Assembly: GCA_014338405.1 (NCBI GenBank)
Contig: JTDE01001115.1
Span: 64,336-128,335, forward strand
Direction: 5' to 3'
Source: Paragonimus skrjabini miyazakii
Lineage: Eukaryota > Platyhelminthes > Trematoda > Plagiorchiida > Troglotrematidae
DNA: 64,000 bases
The position numbers were made by a program, and so were the translations under genes. Numbering within the stretch: the first letter of the stretch is position 1; each line of letters opens with the position of its first letter. The notes under the pieces are model-generated. The model searched no databases. It was not told the DNA's origin and saw nothing but the letters and a program-made list of their open reading frames with translations. Of this stretch, positions 12,451-24,529 are shown piece after piece.

Positions 12451-13619
12451 TGCATCTTATGTGGTCCCGCACCCAAGGACCTCAGTGTGCAGGCTTTCGA
12501 GCGATTTGCCCACTCTAATTGACAACATGGAAGGAGATATTCGAGAAGGATCCCGCTTGAAGCATCTGGAAGTTGCAGTACCAACCACAAGCCGATCACA
12601 TGTCAGCTGGTGCAGCAAGAACCAGATCAGGTTACGGTTGGCTGACCACAGATGGCCTCCACATAGGTCGAAGGGTTGTGCTCGCAGAGCTACTACTAGT
12701 TCACACTGTACATGGGTTCGTTTGACTGCCGTCAAATTAATGAGTGCAACTGCGCTTGTCTGATTACATGTTTTTTAGGTTATGTGCTCTAGTGGCACTA
12801 CACAATTTTTTTGACTTACCGGCACGCTCGACGACGGTATCCTAACCCCACTGGTTACCATAGAATAGCGGTGTTGTAGAGCGCTTCACGAGACCTGCCA
12901 TAACTTTCAATAGTTTACGTTGGGTTTCATTCTTTGTCTGGTTCTTATTATGTGCTTCTGTGGATTTTTAAGTTGATTCACGTACATGTTAAACTGTGTT
13001 TATATTCAGCGCTTTAATCTTTTGAGAAACTTGTTCGCTTGTTTTCATTGGCCGATAACTTGCTCAATTTTACTGAATGGTGTTCTAACTAAATTATGTC
13101 CGTAGTGTTGAGTTTTGATCCAGTAATGCCGCTGAGTCTGTTGGTCGTTTGGTGCGTGCCAAATTGGTTCTCGGTGTCAGCCGTCATGGTTGATCGGGCC
13201 AATCGATACACATCATTATGTAATCACCAATCAGCATAATTATTGTTGGGTTTATCTGCCATCGCTGACTGGCCTGACGTTAGGTCTATTTGAGCCAATA
13301 ATCTGCTTCAGCCGTCGTCTCATCCGTCTACTTCCTACAACATTTCTACTAATGTCTGTTGTTTTGTGTCACTAGCATTGACAGTAGGTGTCTTCCGGTA
13401 GTCTTTGTATGTTCATTCAGGTTCCGCTTTCTTTCGCCAATGCAATCTCAAATGAACCCGTTGCCGACAAATCATGACTTTGCCTATTTTGACAATGCAA
13501 AAATCTGGCGAAATTCGCATGTCTTGACCTGAGACCGCTGAACTCCGTATTCCGCACGTCACAAAACAAGTTGTCAACTTGAGACGATAGTTGGCCTGAA
13601 CAGAATCAAGCCTGTTCTA
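12451..13619 (+). pseudogene. Unresolved part of the decayed Gypsy element
   Basis: This stretch lies between the recognisable protease and RT parts and should hold the N-terminal RT region. I see only possible traces and cannot place frames. It may also contain unrelated insertions. Confidence 0.35.
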
Positions 13620-14189
13620 TTACGAAAGTTCATTGGTTATCTGCATACTGTCAGCTGGTAGTAGATGAAGAATCTAGTAATCTAACTCCTTCTGCGCATT
13701 CCAGAAAGCTGCGCTTACCCTGCGGAGTAAAGACTTTCAGCCAAAGTATTCAGCAGCGCCTACTTCAGGCGCTTGACAAACACGAATCTTTTCAATTTAT
13801 GCTGCAGACGACGTGTTGATATATGGAAGAACGACCACAGAGCACGAGAGTAAGCTGGAAACTTTTCTGTAGCAGTCCGTTTCTCAAGGAAAAGCAAATT
13901 ACACACCAAGGATTCACATGGTGTGACTCTCATCAATCAACGTTTGACAAAGTCAAAAAGTCAATTTCTATAGCTACGACACTAACGTATCATAATTCTG
14001 CGCTTCCTCTGGTACTTCGCTGTAATAAAGTTCGCTGTGGCCTTGGAGTTACGATATTACAACAATAGAGACTGGTAGAATGAAGAAGCCATGGTATTTC
14101 AACTACGGAACGAAATTATACGCTTATCGAAAGGGAAACGTGGGAAGTGGTCTTTGTTCTGGAACGCTTCGATACATGACAGAATGATT
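13620..14189 (+). pseudogene. Decayed Ty3/Gypsy reverse transcriptase and RNase H
   Basis: At about 13798-13830 the plus strand reads YAADDVLIYGRTTTEHESKL, a Gypsy RT catalytic block with the YxDD box disturbed by an extra alanine. Downstream, 13910-14065 gives FTWCDSHQSTFDKVKKSIS and then PLVLRCNKVRCGLGVTILQQ, the start of Gypsy RNase H, with the expected first catalytic Asp replaced by Asn. After two stops the frame continues TTERNYTLIERETWEVVFVL, then ERFDT, the typical TE-RYA-IE-E-LAVVF-LERF block. The element ends abruptly where the Penelope-like fragment begins. Confidence 0.75.
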
Positions 14190-14755
14190 AGAGTCAGTCA
14201 ATTGAGCAAAATTGCGCTTGAAACCGTTTTAGTCACCAGTGTTTAACCATGCTAGATGATGTTCACACACTCTGTCAGACAGTCGCCTTGTAGTACGACC
14301 AATGTATGATGCTCAACACGAGCAAACAAATGTGTACACACAACAACCGGTGTTGTGATCCAAGAATGCGGATGGCACATGGGTTGTTTATTTGACAACG
14401 CAACACATGGGTTAAGCGTTTAAACAAGACCTGAAACAAAACCACTCATTTACACGCGGTATTCAGCCCCAGACCGTCTCGATTTCCGCAGACGTCAATG
14501 CTCAGTTCTTTGAAGTAGCAAGGACCATTATGGGCGATGCTTCACTCTGATGTTCCTTCCTGCACTTTTCCTGCGGCTTGTACGATGTCAAAATATATCC
14601 TCCGGTCCTACTACTGAATAGCAGTGGTATGAGTAGTATATTACGATCGCTCGGCTTCACTGCACTAGTTATAGAACATGGAAATTTGTATTTGAGTTGT
14701 GACATAATAACGGGTGTTGAAGGGACTTTTTGAGCTATCTTGAAATAACTTCGGC
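14190..14755 (-). pseudogene. Old Penelope-like element fragment, minus-strand half of a head-to-head pair
   Basis: On the minus strand about 14350-14250 reads CVYTFVCSC, a stop, then ASYIGRTTRRLSDRVCEHH, which is a GIY-YIG endonuclease core of a Penelope-like element with one stop in place of the usual glycine. Its upstream end (14755-14690) is the reverse complement of parts of 14911-15010: GAAGTTATTTCAAGATAGC and then CCCTTCAACACCC and TTATTATGTCACAACTC. The left arm lacks 43 bases present in the right arm, and about 290 bases of unrelated sequence seem to separate the RT tail from GIY-YIG. Dead. Confidence 0.75.
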
Positions 14756-15150
14756 CAGTTAGACTTTCTACAAGAAATTTTCATGCAGAATGGCTACCCA
14801 ATGCATTTCATTCAGAAGGCGATGCAGACGGTAGAATTGAAACTCAAACCATCCTCTGTGAATAAGAAACTTACGGCTGTTAGTCTTCCTCTCAAAGAAG
14901 ATCCTATGGACGAAGTTATTTCAAGATAGCACAAAAACTCCGTCGAAACAACTTACTTTGCCGCTCAATTGTGTGTGAGATTCCCTTCAACACCCATTAT
15001 TATGTCACAACTCAAAGACACCGACCATGCTTTCAAGAGATTACCGTGTTACGAAAAGTACACAGAAATACCACAGCTGCGATAATCTGTAAATGACAAA
15101 ACTCCTGGGGAAGGCCACCCAAGTTGGCTGAAACGTAGAGTATTACAGCT
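14756..15150 (+). pseudogene. Old Penelope-like element fragment, plus-strand half of a head-to-head pair
   Basis: The plus strand from 14768 reads FLQEIFMQNGYPMHFIQKA, and further on VSLPLKEDPMDEVISR, then after a stop and frame change TYFAAQLCVRFPSTPIIMSQ. This is the RT-to-endonuclease linker of Penelope-like elements (NGYP..FI..., then L.FKGD, then ...YNAAEL or FAAQL). GHPSWLK at about 15112 fits the EHHPxWL block after GIY-YIG, so most of the endonuclease itself is missing or scrambled. It abuts the minus-strand fragment head to head at 14755/14756. Confidence 0.7.
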
Positions 15151-15404
15151 TGCTCATAACATTGTGTTATTCTCAATCCATTTATCAATAGCTGTGAGTG
15201 ATGTACAATTAATATCAGCCGAATCCCCGACTAATTACCAATAATAAAAATATCGTACGATAAATTCAATGATTTGTGTGATTTCAACCTGGAAAGAAGT
15301 TTAGTCGAGGAGTCATTGATTGGAGTTAACAGGACAGTTACTGTGTTTTCTCTCTGGGCGATTTGAAAATTACATGCAAGTGAATGTGCCTAAACGTTGA
15401 CATA

Positions 15405-15595
15405 GGATGATTCTATCGTGCTCAGTGTGAGGTCAGTGGCTCAGTGGTCAACACGGTCGTCTCACTAAGGCGTGGCAGGAGCTCTGATCCACGCGTAACA
15501 AAGAGATGCACTACATATAATCTCTAACAGGAGTGAAACTCGAGTTTATTGCTTCCTCTCTACAGAAGCCTATCTGAAAATCTTTGCGAATGATT
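15405..15595 (+). repeat. tRNA-derived repeat (copy D of the fold-back family)
   Basis: The head GATGATTC-ATCGTG is followed by GAGGTCAG and an A box, TGGCTCAGTGG, at 15437-15447. A B box, GGAGCTCTGATCC, lies at 15478-15490. Then come GATGCACTAC and GAGTGAAACTCGAGT, in the same order as in the copies at 42250 and 56118. The tail is diverged. No inverted left arm was seen, so this copy looks like a plain tRNA-derived SINE. Confidence 0.75.
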
Positions 15596-16929
15596 AGTAT
15601 TCATCAACTATTGGTGGCAGTTTGCCCTGGAGTCATTGATGACTGATGTCTCCGCACTGTTGTCTGGAGTTCTCACAGGCGCGGATACTGAACTGACGGC
15701 TTCACACTGTCAATTATTATACGTAAGGAATTTTGGCCGAAGAGGGGCTGCGACATAGCTGCATTGCAGAAATCGTGTGACCCTTGAAGAGGTTTAAAAT
15801 CTTGCGCATCTACAACGCAGCTAGTGGAAGCTACCGTGATAAGAAACGAACCGGATGAACGAAGAGCTATGCACCTCAGACAAAAAGGTGTTGGGCTACG
15901 TGAGGTGCTAGCGACAGACGAAAGCGAATGTGCTGTCAAGCGGGATTTGTAACGAAAATTTCAAGGTCCCTTTGTCACGAAAAACTGAAGATAGCTCGCC
16001 GGAGGCTTCGACGAATCTTAGTGCTTTTAAACTAGCTCCAGGTACAAGGACTGTTTTAGGTAGAGGATCGTAGCGTTTGGACGTATGCGTGGAATGCGAT
16101 GAAAAAAGAGTTAATTTGTATGGTCCATCCGTTTGGAAATGTGGAAATAGCAATTGACGATGTGGCTAGCTTTGTCTCGTTCAAAAGTTTAGAATCAGCG
16201 TTTTTGCAAAGAAAGTAGAATGTTCACTCCAGTGTCCGGACACTTTCGAATAGACTGCTATCAACTATGAGGATCTACAATGGCAACTACGTGATATTTC
16301 AACTTGACGATACCATGAGGACCAGAGAGTAAAACAGTGGTAAGCGATTTAATAAACTGAGCCAAGGAAATAGCGATCGTTGAATCTCAATCTCAACTCA
16401 CTGAAGAATGTATATGAGCACGTATATAGAGGTAGTCAAAGAGTCAACAAAGAGTCAACAAGTTCAATTGCACCTGAACTTCAACTTTATCCGAATTGAG
16501 TCTGTTCTAAAGTGAAAAACGGTTTCTACACCATGTATTAACTATGTTTGAATTGTTGATGGTTTGTCTGTGTGCTAGGTTTCACTTGATCAGTCAAAAA
16601 GAGACATCTGCAAACAAAACCATATTGCCGCGTAGAGTTTGTGAGAAACTTGTCATCTAGTCACTGTTACCGGTAAACCTGTTATGTGTATTTTCACTCT
16701 ACTTACGGAATGAATGACACTGTTTATCTTACCGATGCCAGTTAGTTTTAAGTCCTCACGGTGATTGGCTAGTCGATACATGTGAGCAGACGAGTCACAC
16801 GTAAGTCAATGGGACAGAATCAATTTTGCACAGGCTGTCAGATCTGGTACGCGCTCACGCGTCAATGGAGTCACTGCTTTCCTGATCATTTTTCTTGACC
16901 ACACTCCAAACAAGAAGCCAATAGCCGGG
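15596..16929. other. Unresolved possible coding relic and upstream flank of the host gene
   Basis: Between 15793 and 15951 the plus strand keeps an open frame with a protein-like composition (for example VEATVIRNEPDERRAMHLRQ). Minus-strand ORFs overlap the same stretch, and I cannot assign a family; it may be transposon gag. From 16160 to 16929 nothing is supported. The frame of exon 1 is open back to 16786 but has no ATG before 16930. Confidence 0.35.
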
Positions 16930-17113
16930 ATGAATGCACACAGAACCTTCCATTTATGTTTGGGCATGCTCATCGGGATAGTTCTCACAATGCTGTGCCG
17001 CGAACGGATTCGCAAATGCATACCGGTACAATTCACAGCCACAGTAGCAACTCAACCGTTTCCGAAGTCCATGGTTTCAAATAGGAGAATGACATTATTA
17101 CGTCAAATTTACA
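16930..17113 (+). CDS. C1GALT1-like: Core 1 beta-1,3-galactosyltransferase-like gene, exon 1 (signal anchor)
   Basis: This is the first coding exon of a GT31-family type II Golgi glycosyltransferase. Members add galactose from UDP-Gal to GalNAc-Ser/Thr to make core 1 O-glycans. The start is the first ATG after an in-frame stop at 16783. Residues 1-8 (MNAHRTFH) would face the cytosol, and residues 9-24 (LCLGMLIGIVLTMLCR) form a single hydrophobic signal anchor followed by basic residues. A short stem follows. The exon ends ...RQIY plus one base of the next codon, at a strong donor, GTAAGT. Joining to 17160 restores Ser62 and keeps the frame. The family call comes from exons 2-4; this exon alone shows only the topology. 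Confidence 0.75.
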
Positions 17114-17159
17114 GTAAGTTCCACGGGCTTATCGTGGATCATTGGGTTTTTTCGCATAG
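17114..17159 (+). other. C1GALT1-like: 46-bp intron 1 of the galactosyltransferase-like gene
   Basis: The sequence begins GTAAGT and ends TTTTTTCGCATAG. Removing these 46 bases joins frame 1 of exon 1 to frame 2 of exon 2 exactly, in phase 1. Without removal, the membrane-anchor frame runs on into unrelated sequence and the transferase frame has no start. It is extremely short compared with the other introns of the gene. Confidence 0.8.
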
Positions 17160-17336
17160 GCATCGACATTACCAAGGCTATGGAAATGCGAAGGCGCCAG
17201 AACGTTTTGTGTTACATCAACACCTATACAAAAAACCTTCTAGTCAAGGCTGTACATGTTAGACATACCTGGGCAAGGAAATGTGGAAAGTATTTTTTTA
17301 TGAGTTCCACTCAGGACAATGTGACGAACACAGTAG
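17160..17336 (+). CDS. C1GALT1-like: Core 1 beta-1,3-galactosyltransferase-like gene, exon 2
   Basis: The exon encodes residues 62-120. It contains RQNVLCYINTYTKNLL, then KAVHVRHTWARKCGKYFFMS, the first strongly conserved block of C1GalT1-type enzymes (VLCWVMT-P-N, then K--HVKATWA-RCNK-LFMSS). Cys79 and Cys103 are at family positions. The exon ends NTV plus one base at a strong GTAAGT donor (17337). An NVT sequon at residue 115 would be lumenal. Phase 1 at both ends fits its neighbours. Confidence 0.92.
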
Positions 17337-20300
17337 GTAAGTTGGGAACAAGTCTGACATACACACGCATATGCATACAAGCTTCTCATGCATGATTACT
17401 AGTGCCACATTCTTTCGATATTGTTGAGCTCTAACAATCGTCTGAAAATAGTTTGAGATATTAACTATTATACTCACACAATAGTCAGAATAAACACAGA
17501 CTGCTGTGGTGCTCTTAAAAAACCCATAGCTTGTGGTGGATATTCTTTAAAATTTAAGCCAACTTATGAAACTTAAGATTCCGTGCATTGTTCTAAGTTT
17601 ATGATCACTTTTCGTATCTACTTGAGGATTCAATCTGCAGTTCATTCATGTGATTTTTATAATGTTATCTGTTTACAGCATACTACGTTATATCGATAAA
17701 GAGAGAGATAGATATGGGCGGAATGTATCATTTTCACAGCTGGAACTTAAACACCGACCACGTATTTATAGGGCAATCATATTGACCACCGCACCATTCA
17801 TCTCGCATTGCACCTGACCGAAATATCTTGTGCAAAAGCTGTCGTGGGTAATGCTCAGGTTGTCTGATGACCTGGAGAGCAGTAACTGATCTGGTAACTT
17901 TAATCAATAACTCCATTCTTATGACTCCAGAGTCGGGTCAATATTTCCTGGGCAATGTTTTAGACTGCTGCCGAGTCTTCTGAGAGGGGTTTGTTTTACC
18001 CTAAAATTGCGCACAATAGATCGAAGTATTCGTATTGAGACAGACCTTCCAGCCAAGTCTTTCGGACAAAAGACGCTTCCTTAGAGTTTCGTTCTTATTA
18101 GAGCTCGTCTGTAATACCAAGTCCAGAACTTGACCTCTAGTCACGTTTTCGTGGACCAACCGCGTTTATCACTGTGCGATTGACTTCAAATTGAAAACGA
18201 CAGGAATCTCGTATCTGAAAGCCAGGCCATGTTCGCTTGGGGGCAATGCACGGGTTACTGTTTCACCTCAAAATGAGATACATGAACAGTCATGACACTT
18301 CGAATAGATGATCCTGCGATCAAGACTCTTAAATAAGTTGAAATAACAGGAATTCTTAAGCTTGTATATGTATGTGTGTGTTCTTAGTACTCGAGTTTAG
18401 TTCTTTTGCAAAACATTTGTAAATTTCCACAAAACATTAGGTTTGGAATAATCGAGTCCTAGTACATGTTGTATTATGTCATTTTCACGTGTACAAGGGA
18501 TATAAATCTCATATAAATTATAATCTATATCTTTATCGATGGTCATCTTATTTACTATTGAGCTTCGTTTCAACTCATAGCTAGTAATTACTTAGTTACG
18601 ATAATACCCTGAGATAATTATGCCTTTTGACCTTAAATGCAGAAGGTGTACAAAACGTTCCAATTTGTGTACTCCAGAACGCATGATGAATTATATTTGT
18701 TTCCAGAGTTTAACTTTTATCATTTCGGTTGCCTTTAGTTGCTCGCGTTCATGAGTCTTCCACTTTCCAGTGTCCTCTGTGATAACCCTGCATAAAGTTT
18801 ATATCTAGGCTCATTCAAAATGCTTATGCACGACGATGCCTTTTCATAGAATTTATGATTAGCGTTCGTTTTAAGAAGGTCCGGTGATATGATTTGTACT
18901 CAATTTGTAATGTGAACTGTTATTCGAACAGGCAAACTGCGTTCACTTTACCTGTCAAGGTCGTTTCTTATAACTAGCCCACTATGATTTACAAAGTGGA
19001 AGTTATCTTATAAAACTGTTTTCCTAGAATCGAGAAGCAGGAGATAACATCACTTATCTACCTACTTCCAATCCGACCACACGATCATGACAATAAGATC
19101 ATGGTTAAATAAATGCTGTCAGTTTTCATTCAGCATCGGTATTTATAAATCTATCAGAGAAGCATGAACATATGTCGAACGTTTATATTCAATCCATAAG
19201 CACCAGAGAAACAAAGTTCTTATTATAAATATTTACTTGTACGAATAACAAGTTGGTGTCAGAAAAACATGTCTGACAGTAGAATGTGGGGTCTTTCATG
19301 CGAAACTATTCATGCGACATTTACAAAGTGAACTTCTTATTTTCCGTTATCTCTAGAGTTAGGTATTGTGCTGTTTCTCTTCATTCTTGCTGGTATCTGT
19401 GTAGCTGATTGTCAGAACGCTGACTATTCTTCGGTACCTGACTGGTAATTATATTTGATGGACTGATTATTACAGTACAGCGATCGCTTACCCGATCTTG
19501 CCTTCAAGGAGTGCAGTTTGTGACAGTGAACTCCATAAAAAGATAGGAACCTGTAGGGGGCTAACCAAATACAAAGATACAAATGCCAATATTCAGTTCA
19601 AAACGCAGTAACCGAATAGCTCGCTACAGACAATCCCAATCTATACGAAACAGGAACTTCAAGGAGACGAGACGCGCGCACCAAAAGTGTATTACTAAGC
19701 AGAATCAATTCAAACAAGTGATGTTCATTGTGTACAAGGGAAAGTGGTGCAAACTGTATATAAAAATAAAGCGGAATATGAAACTGTGTACAATACCCCA
19801 TAAACCCAATCTGTCTTCTGCGGAAGCTTCAAGTTCACTCAGTATGTGGAGTGTTTTCGCCTTTGGTGTACAAGACCTTGAAAGGTAACTCAACTGGAAC
19901 TCCAAGATATGTATGCCAAATCTGTATGGTTGCCGTGACCTCAGAAGAGGGTTAGAGTGCGCTACAGAGCCTGTTACTCAGTAAGCGCCATAGATGTCAC
20001 CTCACCGAAGATACACCGCATATTTCACTTTGTTCTAGTGAATCTGCGAACCCAACTCTTAGTCAGAGAAGAGTTCCAAGACCAATCCAAGTGAATGAGC
20101 GATTACCACTTAAACAACCGTTTGACCTGATATGTGTTGACAACATTGGTCATAGCACTGCAGCTACTGTGACATTATCAAGTGAGTCTGTTGACTTTCA
20201 GACTCATTTTGTTAGCCAGAATAATACCTCATACTCTGTTAATCATTACTAATCAGGCAGCCAAACTATTCCAAACCTACAACATCCATGTAACTACGGC

Positions 20301-20403
20301 TGATCCACTTAAATAAACTACATGAAAGGAAACAAGGAAAAATCCAGCCCAACTGATTAAATTATTAATCATTTGCAAGGTATCCGCATAAAATTTAGTA
20401 CGA
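17337..20403. other. Intron 2 of the galactosyltransferase-like gene, first part, no element recognised
   Basis: This is the start of a 17,590-bp intron (17337-34926). It is AT-rich, with several short ORFs (for example 19583-19888) that lack a domain I recognise. No tRNA or LTR was found. The last few hundred bases may include the diverged 5' part of the CR1 element that follows. Confidence 0.45.
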
Positions 20404-22938
20404 ATGAATTCAAACAGTTCGGGTGTCGATAAAGTAGGTCATAAAACCCCATGGTTGGGACCATACATGAAGACCTCAAGTATTCGTGACGGAGCGCTGC
20501 TGGATATACCAGGATCCGTCGGGCAAGAAGTTGGTGTCACTCAAAACGTTACTTGTTTGATTGGTGTGATTTTCAGTTCATGTTTTGCTCACAGGGATAC
20601 CGACGCGACCTTGCACAACGTTGTGCGTAGAATACTATCTTTAAGTTATGCTCAAAGTTTGATAATAGGAGATTGTATTCATTCGGCGCTGAACCTCACG
20701 AACTCCTTAGACGATACTGCAACGTCTTCCTCCGCTAAGGATTTCTTCAAGACAGTAAAGAAAGCTCAGTTGTTTCAGCACATTGTCCTGATTAAGCTCT
20801 TACCAACGAGGTTGACACGATAAGTTATAAATTTCACGGCTCCATTGGTCGTAAACATTATAGAATAACTGAAGTCACCGATTTAGACGGAACTAGACAA
20901 CATCTCTCTCAAAATACTAGTCCAAAGGTTTATCGTACGACAAACTTCACAGGAATGAAGGTACACATTAGCAAAGTTGGATGGCCTGGCACCTTTACCA
21001 CACTAAACCTAGAAGATCATTGGTGGCTCATCGTTGAAGAACTCACCAATACCGTCAACAACCATGTTCCAGTAAAGTATTCTCGGCCTACTAGAAAACC
21101 GATACACTTTCAAAGTAGAACCAACCGTTTTATTGCATTAAAGTATTCAGCCAGAAACAAATACCCGGTGGAACAAACTGAATTTGAGTTTGCTAATTAT
21201 GTCATGTGTCGCAATCACGTCGTGGTTGCAATCAGAGATGATCGATTTTACTGTCAACGCTGTGTTGCTGAAAGGATAAAGGTGAATCCTAAGCTTTTCT
21301 ATAGCGAATTCGCATCACACACACAAGCAGTAAGGGCTGACATTTTGCAACTGCAAACTTCTGATGGACTTACCAGTACATATACACAAGCGCCCAACAC
21401 TCTGGGTAAACAACACGTAAGTGTGCATAACGGCAAATGACGAACGACTTTTGAGCACACAGGCAGCAACTTAAATAAATTACTTCAAAATTCGGTGTCA
21501 CAAGTCACAGTCAAGTTAGAGAACCTTCTGACATACAATTCACCCGGTCCAGACTTGATACCCCTTGTCGTTTTTGAAATACTGTGCTAGGGACTTAGCA
21601 GAATCATACTTTTTAAACGCTGCCTTTCAGCTGGCCCTCTAATGAAGGCCTGCAAACCGTTCAAAATCACATTTATTTTCAAATGTGGATACAGAGAGGT
21701 CCCAGCAAACTACTGACCAATAATATCGCTGCTTTTAGTGTTCCCTGAAGTGATGAAGAGCTCACCTGTTAAATCTCTCCGGACTAAGGTTGAGGTCTTA
21801 CAACTTATCACCAAGGAGCAGTAAGGCTTTCGTGTGGGATATTAGTACGTCACCAATCTGCTGATTGTTGGGGATGTTTGCATGAAGCCTGTAGACGCAA
21901 GATTGGTCATATACGTGGTTAGTCTTGATTTTTCCAATGTCTGTTGCTGCGGAAACTAAATATTTATGGCCTTGATAAACGCTTATTTACGTGGCTGGAG
22001 GCTGTCTGACTGAACCTTGGTTCTACTTCAAAGTAAATAGACAGTTATTAAAATGGTTTCTAGGCAACAGCAACATTCTGCAAGGATCAGTCTTGGTACT
22101 CTTGTTCTCTTCGTTCTTGAACTACCCAGTACAGTCAGACGATCGGTGCTGCTGTAGGCCAATGAAACAAAGATCTGGCAAGTTCTGGAGTGCTCAAATA
22201 ATGTGTTGGTCCTAAACAACTACTTGGATTGCTTAAATCAGTGGTCTATAGAAAATAACTTGCCGTCATGTACATTCGCCATCAAAATTGTACTCACGAT
22301 TACCTTGGCCACACAAAGCTGCTCGTGTCAGCGTGCTAAAGTGAACTAAGGACCATAGAGGCGAACGTTTTGAGTCTGTCTACAAATTGTGCTGCCGAGG
22401 TTAAAAAGGTACAGATAACCTTGAACCTCCCGGAAAACAACTTGGAACCTCCTATCTCAAAATGTTGCCACTATGTTCGCCTCCATAATCCACTCCTCTC
22501 TAGAACATACAAGCTTATCATCCTTATCCTAAGAAAGGTTTGCTATTGGTTGAAAGTGTTCACAGAGGGGCCACTAAAATAATTATGGGTATCAAACAAA
22601 ATCCCTTCCCAGAAAATCTGGCAGAATTAGGTCACTTGTCGATGAATTACTTACACCTCAAGGGAGACCTGATTTTTACTTACAGAATAATTCACACACC
22701 GAGTTATCCACCGGCACATCTCCTCCCACCTAATCAGGTCGGACGTTTAAGAGATCACTCGCTGAAATTGTCTAGTAGGACAAGCAGGTTACTTTGTAGA
22801 CAGAACTTCCCAGTTAGAGCCTGTTCACATTGGAACACACTGTCCAACTGTGTGATCATGGCTGAATCAGCTGAGAGATTTAAAGTATTACTCGAATGGC
22901 ATATACGTGGGAAACAACCTGTACTACAAGTTTCCTAA
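20404..22938 (+). pseudogene. Decayed CR1/Jockey-type non-LTR retrotransposon, intron 2
   Basis: Parts are in the expected order on the plus strand. 20404-20823 is the C-terminal half of the endonuclease (SLSYAQSLIIGD, where GDFN has become GDC, then DFFKTVKKAQLFQHIV). 20955-21440 is the linker (KPIHFQSRTNRFIALKYSAR, with CRNHVVVAIRDDRFYCQRC). 21440-22500 holds shredded RT: NSPGPDLIPLVV, FRVGY-YVTNLL and VVSLDFSN, where KAFD is lost. 22540-22938 is the thumb and C-terminus (GATKIIMGIKQNPFPENLAE, later ACSHWNTLSNCVIMAESAER). Many stops and frameshifts make it inactive. It lies in the same orientation as the host gene. Confidence 0.85.
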
Positions 22939-23036
22939 CCGTTATGCTAGCTCAGTCTCACAGTTCACTAACCGCGCATGTCTGACTGAATGTTGTTTCA
23001 GTGAGTGTTTCAGTGTTCGTTGTTAAAATGAATGCA

Positions 23037-23291
23037 GCTTGATTAGGACAGTCGAGATGTATTGAATAGACGACATAATATAAAACTGAGAAGTTCACAA
23101 AATCACTGAAAAAACAATTCTGGAATTTTTCTTCGTTAGCCTCAGTTTGACTCCCTGGAACTAAATAGTGCCTCGTTTATCAGTTTTTAGTATCCCGATC
23201 GATAGTCAAATGTTTTCCTTTTTGCTTGTCGCGTACCATCTGCTTTACGATAGTCTACCAAAGTGTGTATGGTTTGGTATGCATGTCTGTC
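23037..23291 (+). repeat. 255-bp direct repeat, copy 1
   Basis: It starts GCTTGATTAGGACAGTC and ends GCATGTCTGTC. It matches 24530-24784 over its whole length with one substitution (TTTGG against TTCGG near the 3' end) and no gap. It begins about 100 bases after the CR1 relic. No LTR-type TG...CA ends and no coding sequence are visible. Confidence 0.95.
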
Positions 23292-24529
23292 TTCACATCA
23301 ACAAGTCGTATAGAACCATCTTTTATGGACCAGCGCAGAGATAGTAACGAACAAACAACTACTTTAAAACGGTATGGGCTTATATGACAAGAAACGTATG
23401 ATGGGTGGTGATCAGATTTGTTTGGAGTATGCAATTAGCACAGATGGTGTGCTCATGTGTATCTTGCTTTACTGTTCAGGTCAGCGTGTTATCGAGTAGT
23501 CACTCAGCTTGTTACGTTGGACAGAAGGGTGCGGCATTACCTGTGTAGTTGCCTGAATAATATTGGTGGCAAACAACCACACCAAACACTGAACGAGGTG
23601 ATGTGTTGGTGAGATCGACACAAGCGTTGCTGGTAGAGCCGGAATCGTTGGAAATATCGGGCACTGATGGTTAAGCGTTCTGTTCGACGATGATCATATA
23701 AGTATAGCCGCATTTATAGTCCACATTATTATTTCGAGTGTGGGGTAAAAGGGTACGTTGGGACACGCTGCGGTATACAATACTACATATCAAAGAGGCA
23801 TTTCGCTTGAATGCGTGTATGATAAGTTCAGCAGGTTAACTGAGAAACATGTACGGACAAGTGTATTTCAGGTGTGGTGATGGGTTTACTATGATAATTC
23901 GGACAGGGTGATTCAAGCCAGTATACTTATAAACCAAGAGATGTATGTTTTAAATGCGAAGATTGAAAGTTTCATATGTGGTTTGTGACGAACTGTACTA
24001 GGTAGCATATAGGAGGTGCATTTAATTGCATTGGCGTTATGGTTGTAAACTCCAGATACAAAGGCTGAACAATTTGTTTTGCATTTTAGTCGTGTTAGAT
24101 TTCATCAATGGTTCTTACACTGTGAACCAGATGCTCTAGTTATGCTCCTCGGCCTCTTGTTTGACCGGTTCTATTGGTAGCAAACGCCTATAGTTAGTAT
24201 GTGTTGTAGCGCTCTATCCGGCCGAATCACACATGTTAAAGAACAGTTAGCCGTACTCAGCCGGTTCGAACCGGACATGAAAAGTACATGGTTCTCATGT
24301 TTAACTTGCCTAGGTGAATATCGATTATCCTAAGATTGATCAGTTGTCGTGTTAGTTTGCGCGACCTTCATATAACTGACACTTTATACTACTGTACAAT
24401 GGACATAAATACGCAGTTATTAAATGTATGCGATTAATAAATCCGGGAACACTGGTTGATAGACCTTTAGTGAGGCTCATAAGATTGAATCTTTGTTTGT
24501 TGGTTTGTTTCCTGCTCGGATCCATGATT
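23292..24529. other. Spacer between the 255-bp direct repeats
   Basis: These 1,238 bases lie between the two repeat copies. No ORF with a known domain, primer binding site or polypurine tract was seen. The spacer is either the unique part of a tandem 1,493-bp duplication unit or a non-autonomous element body. Confidence 0.5.
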
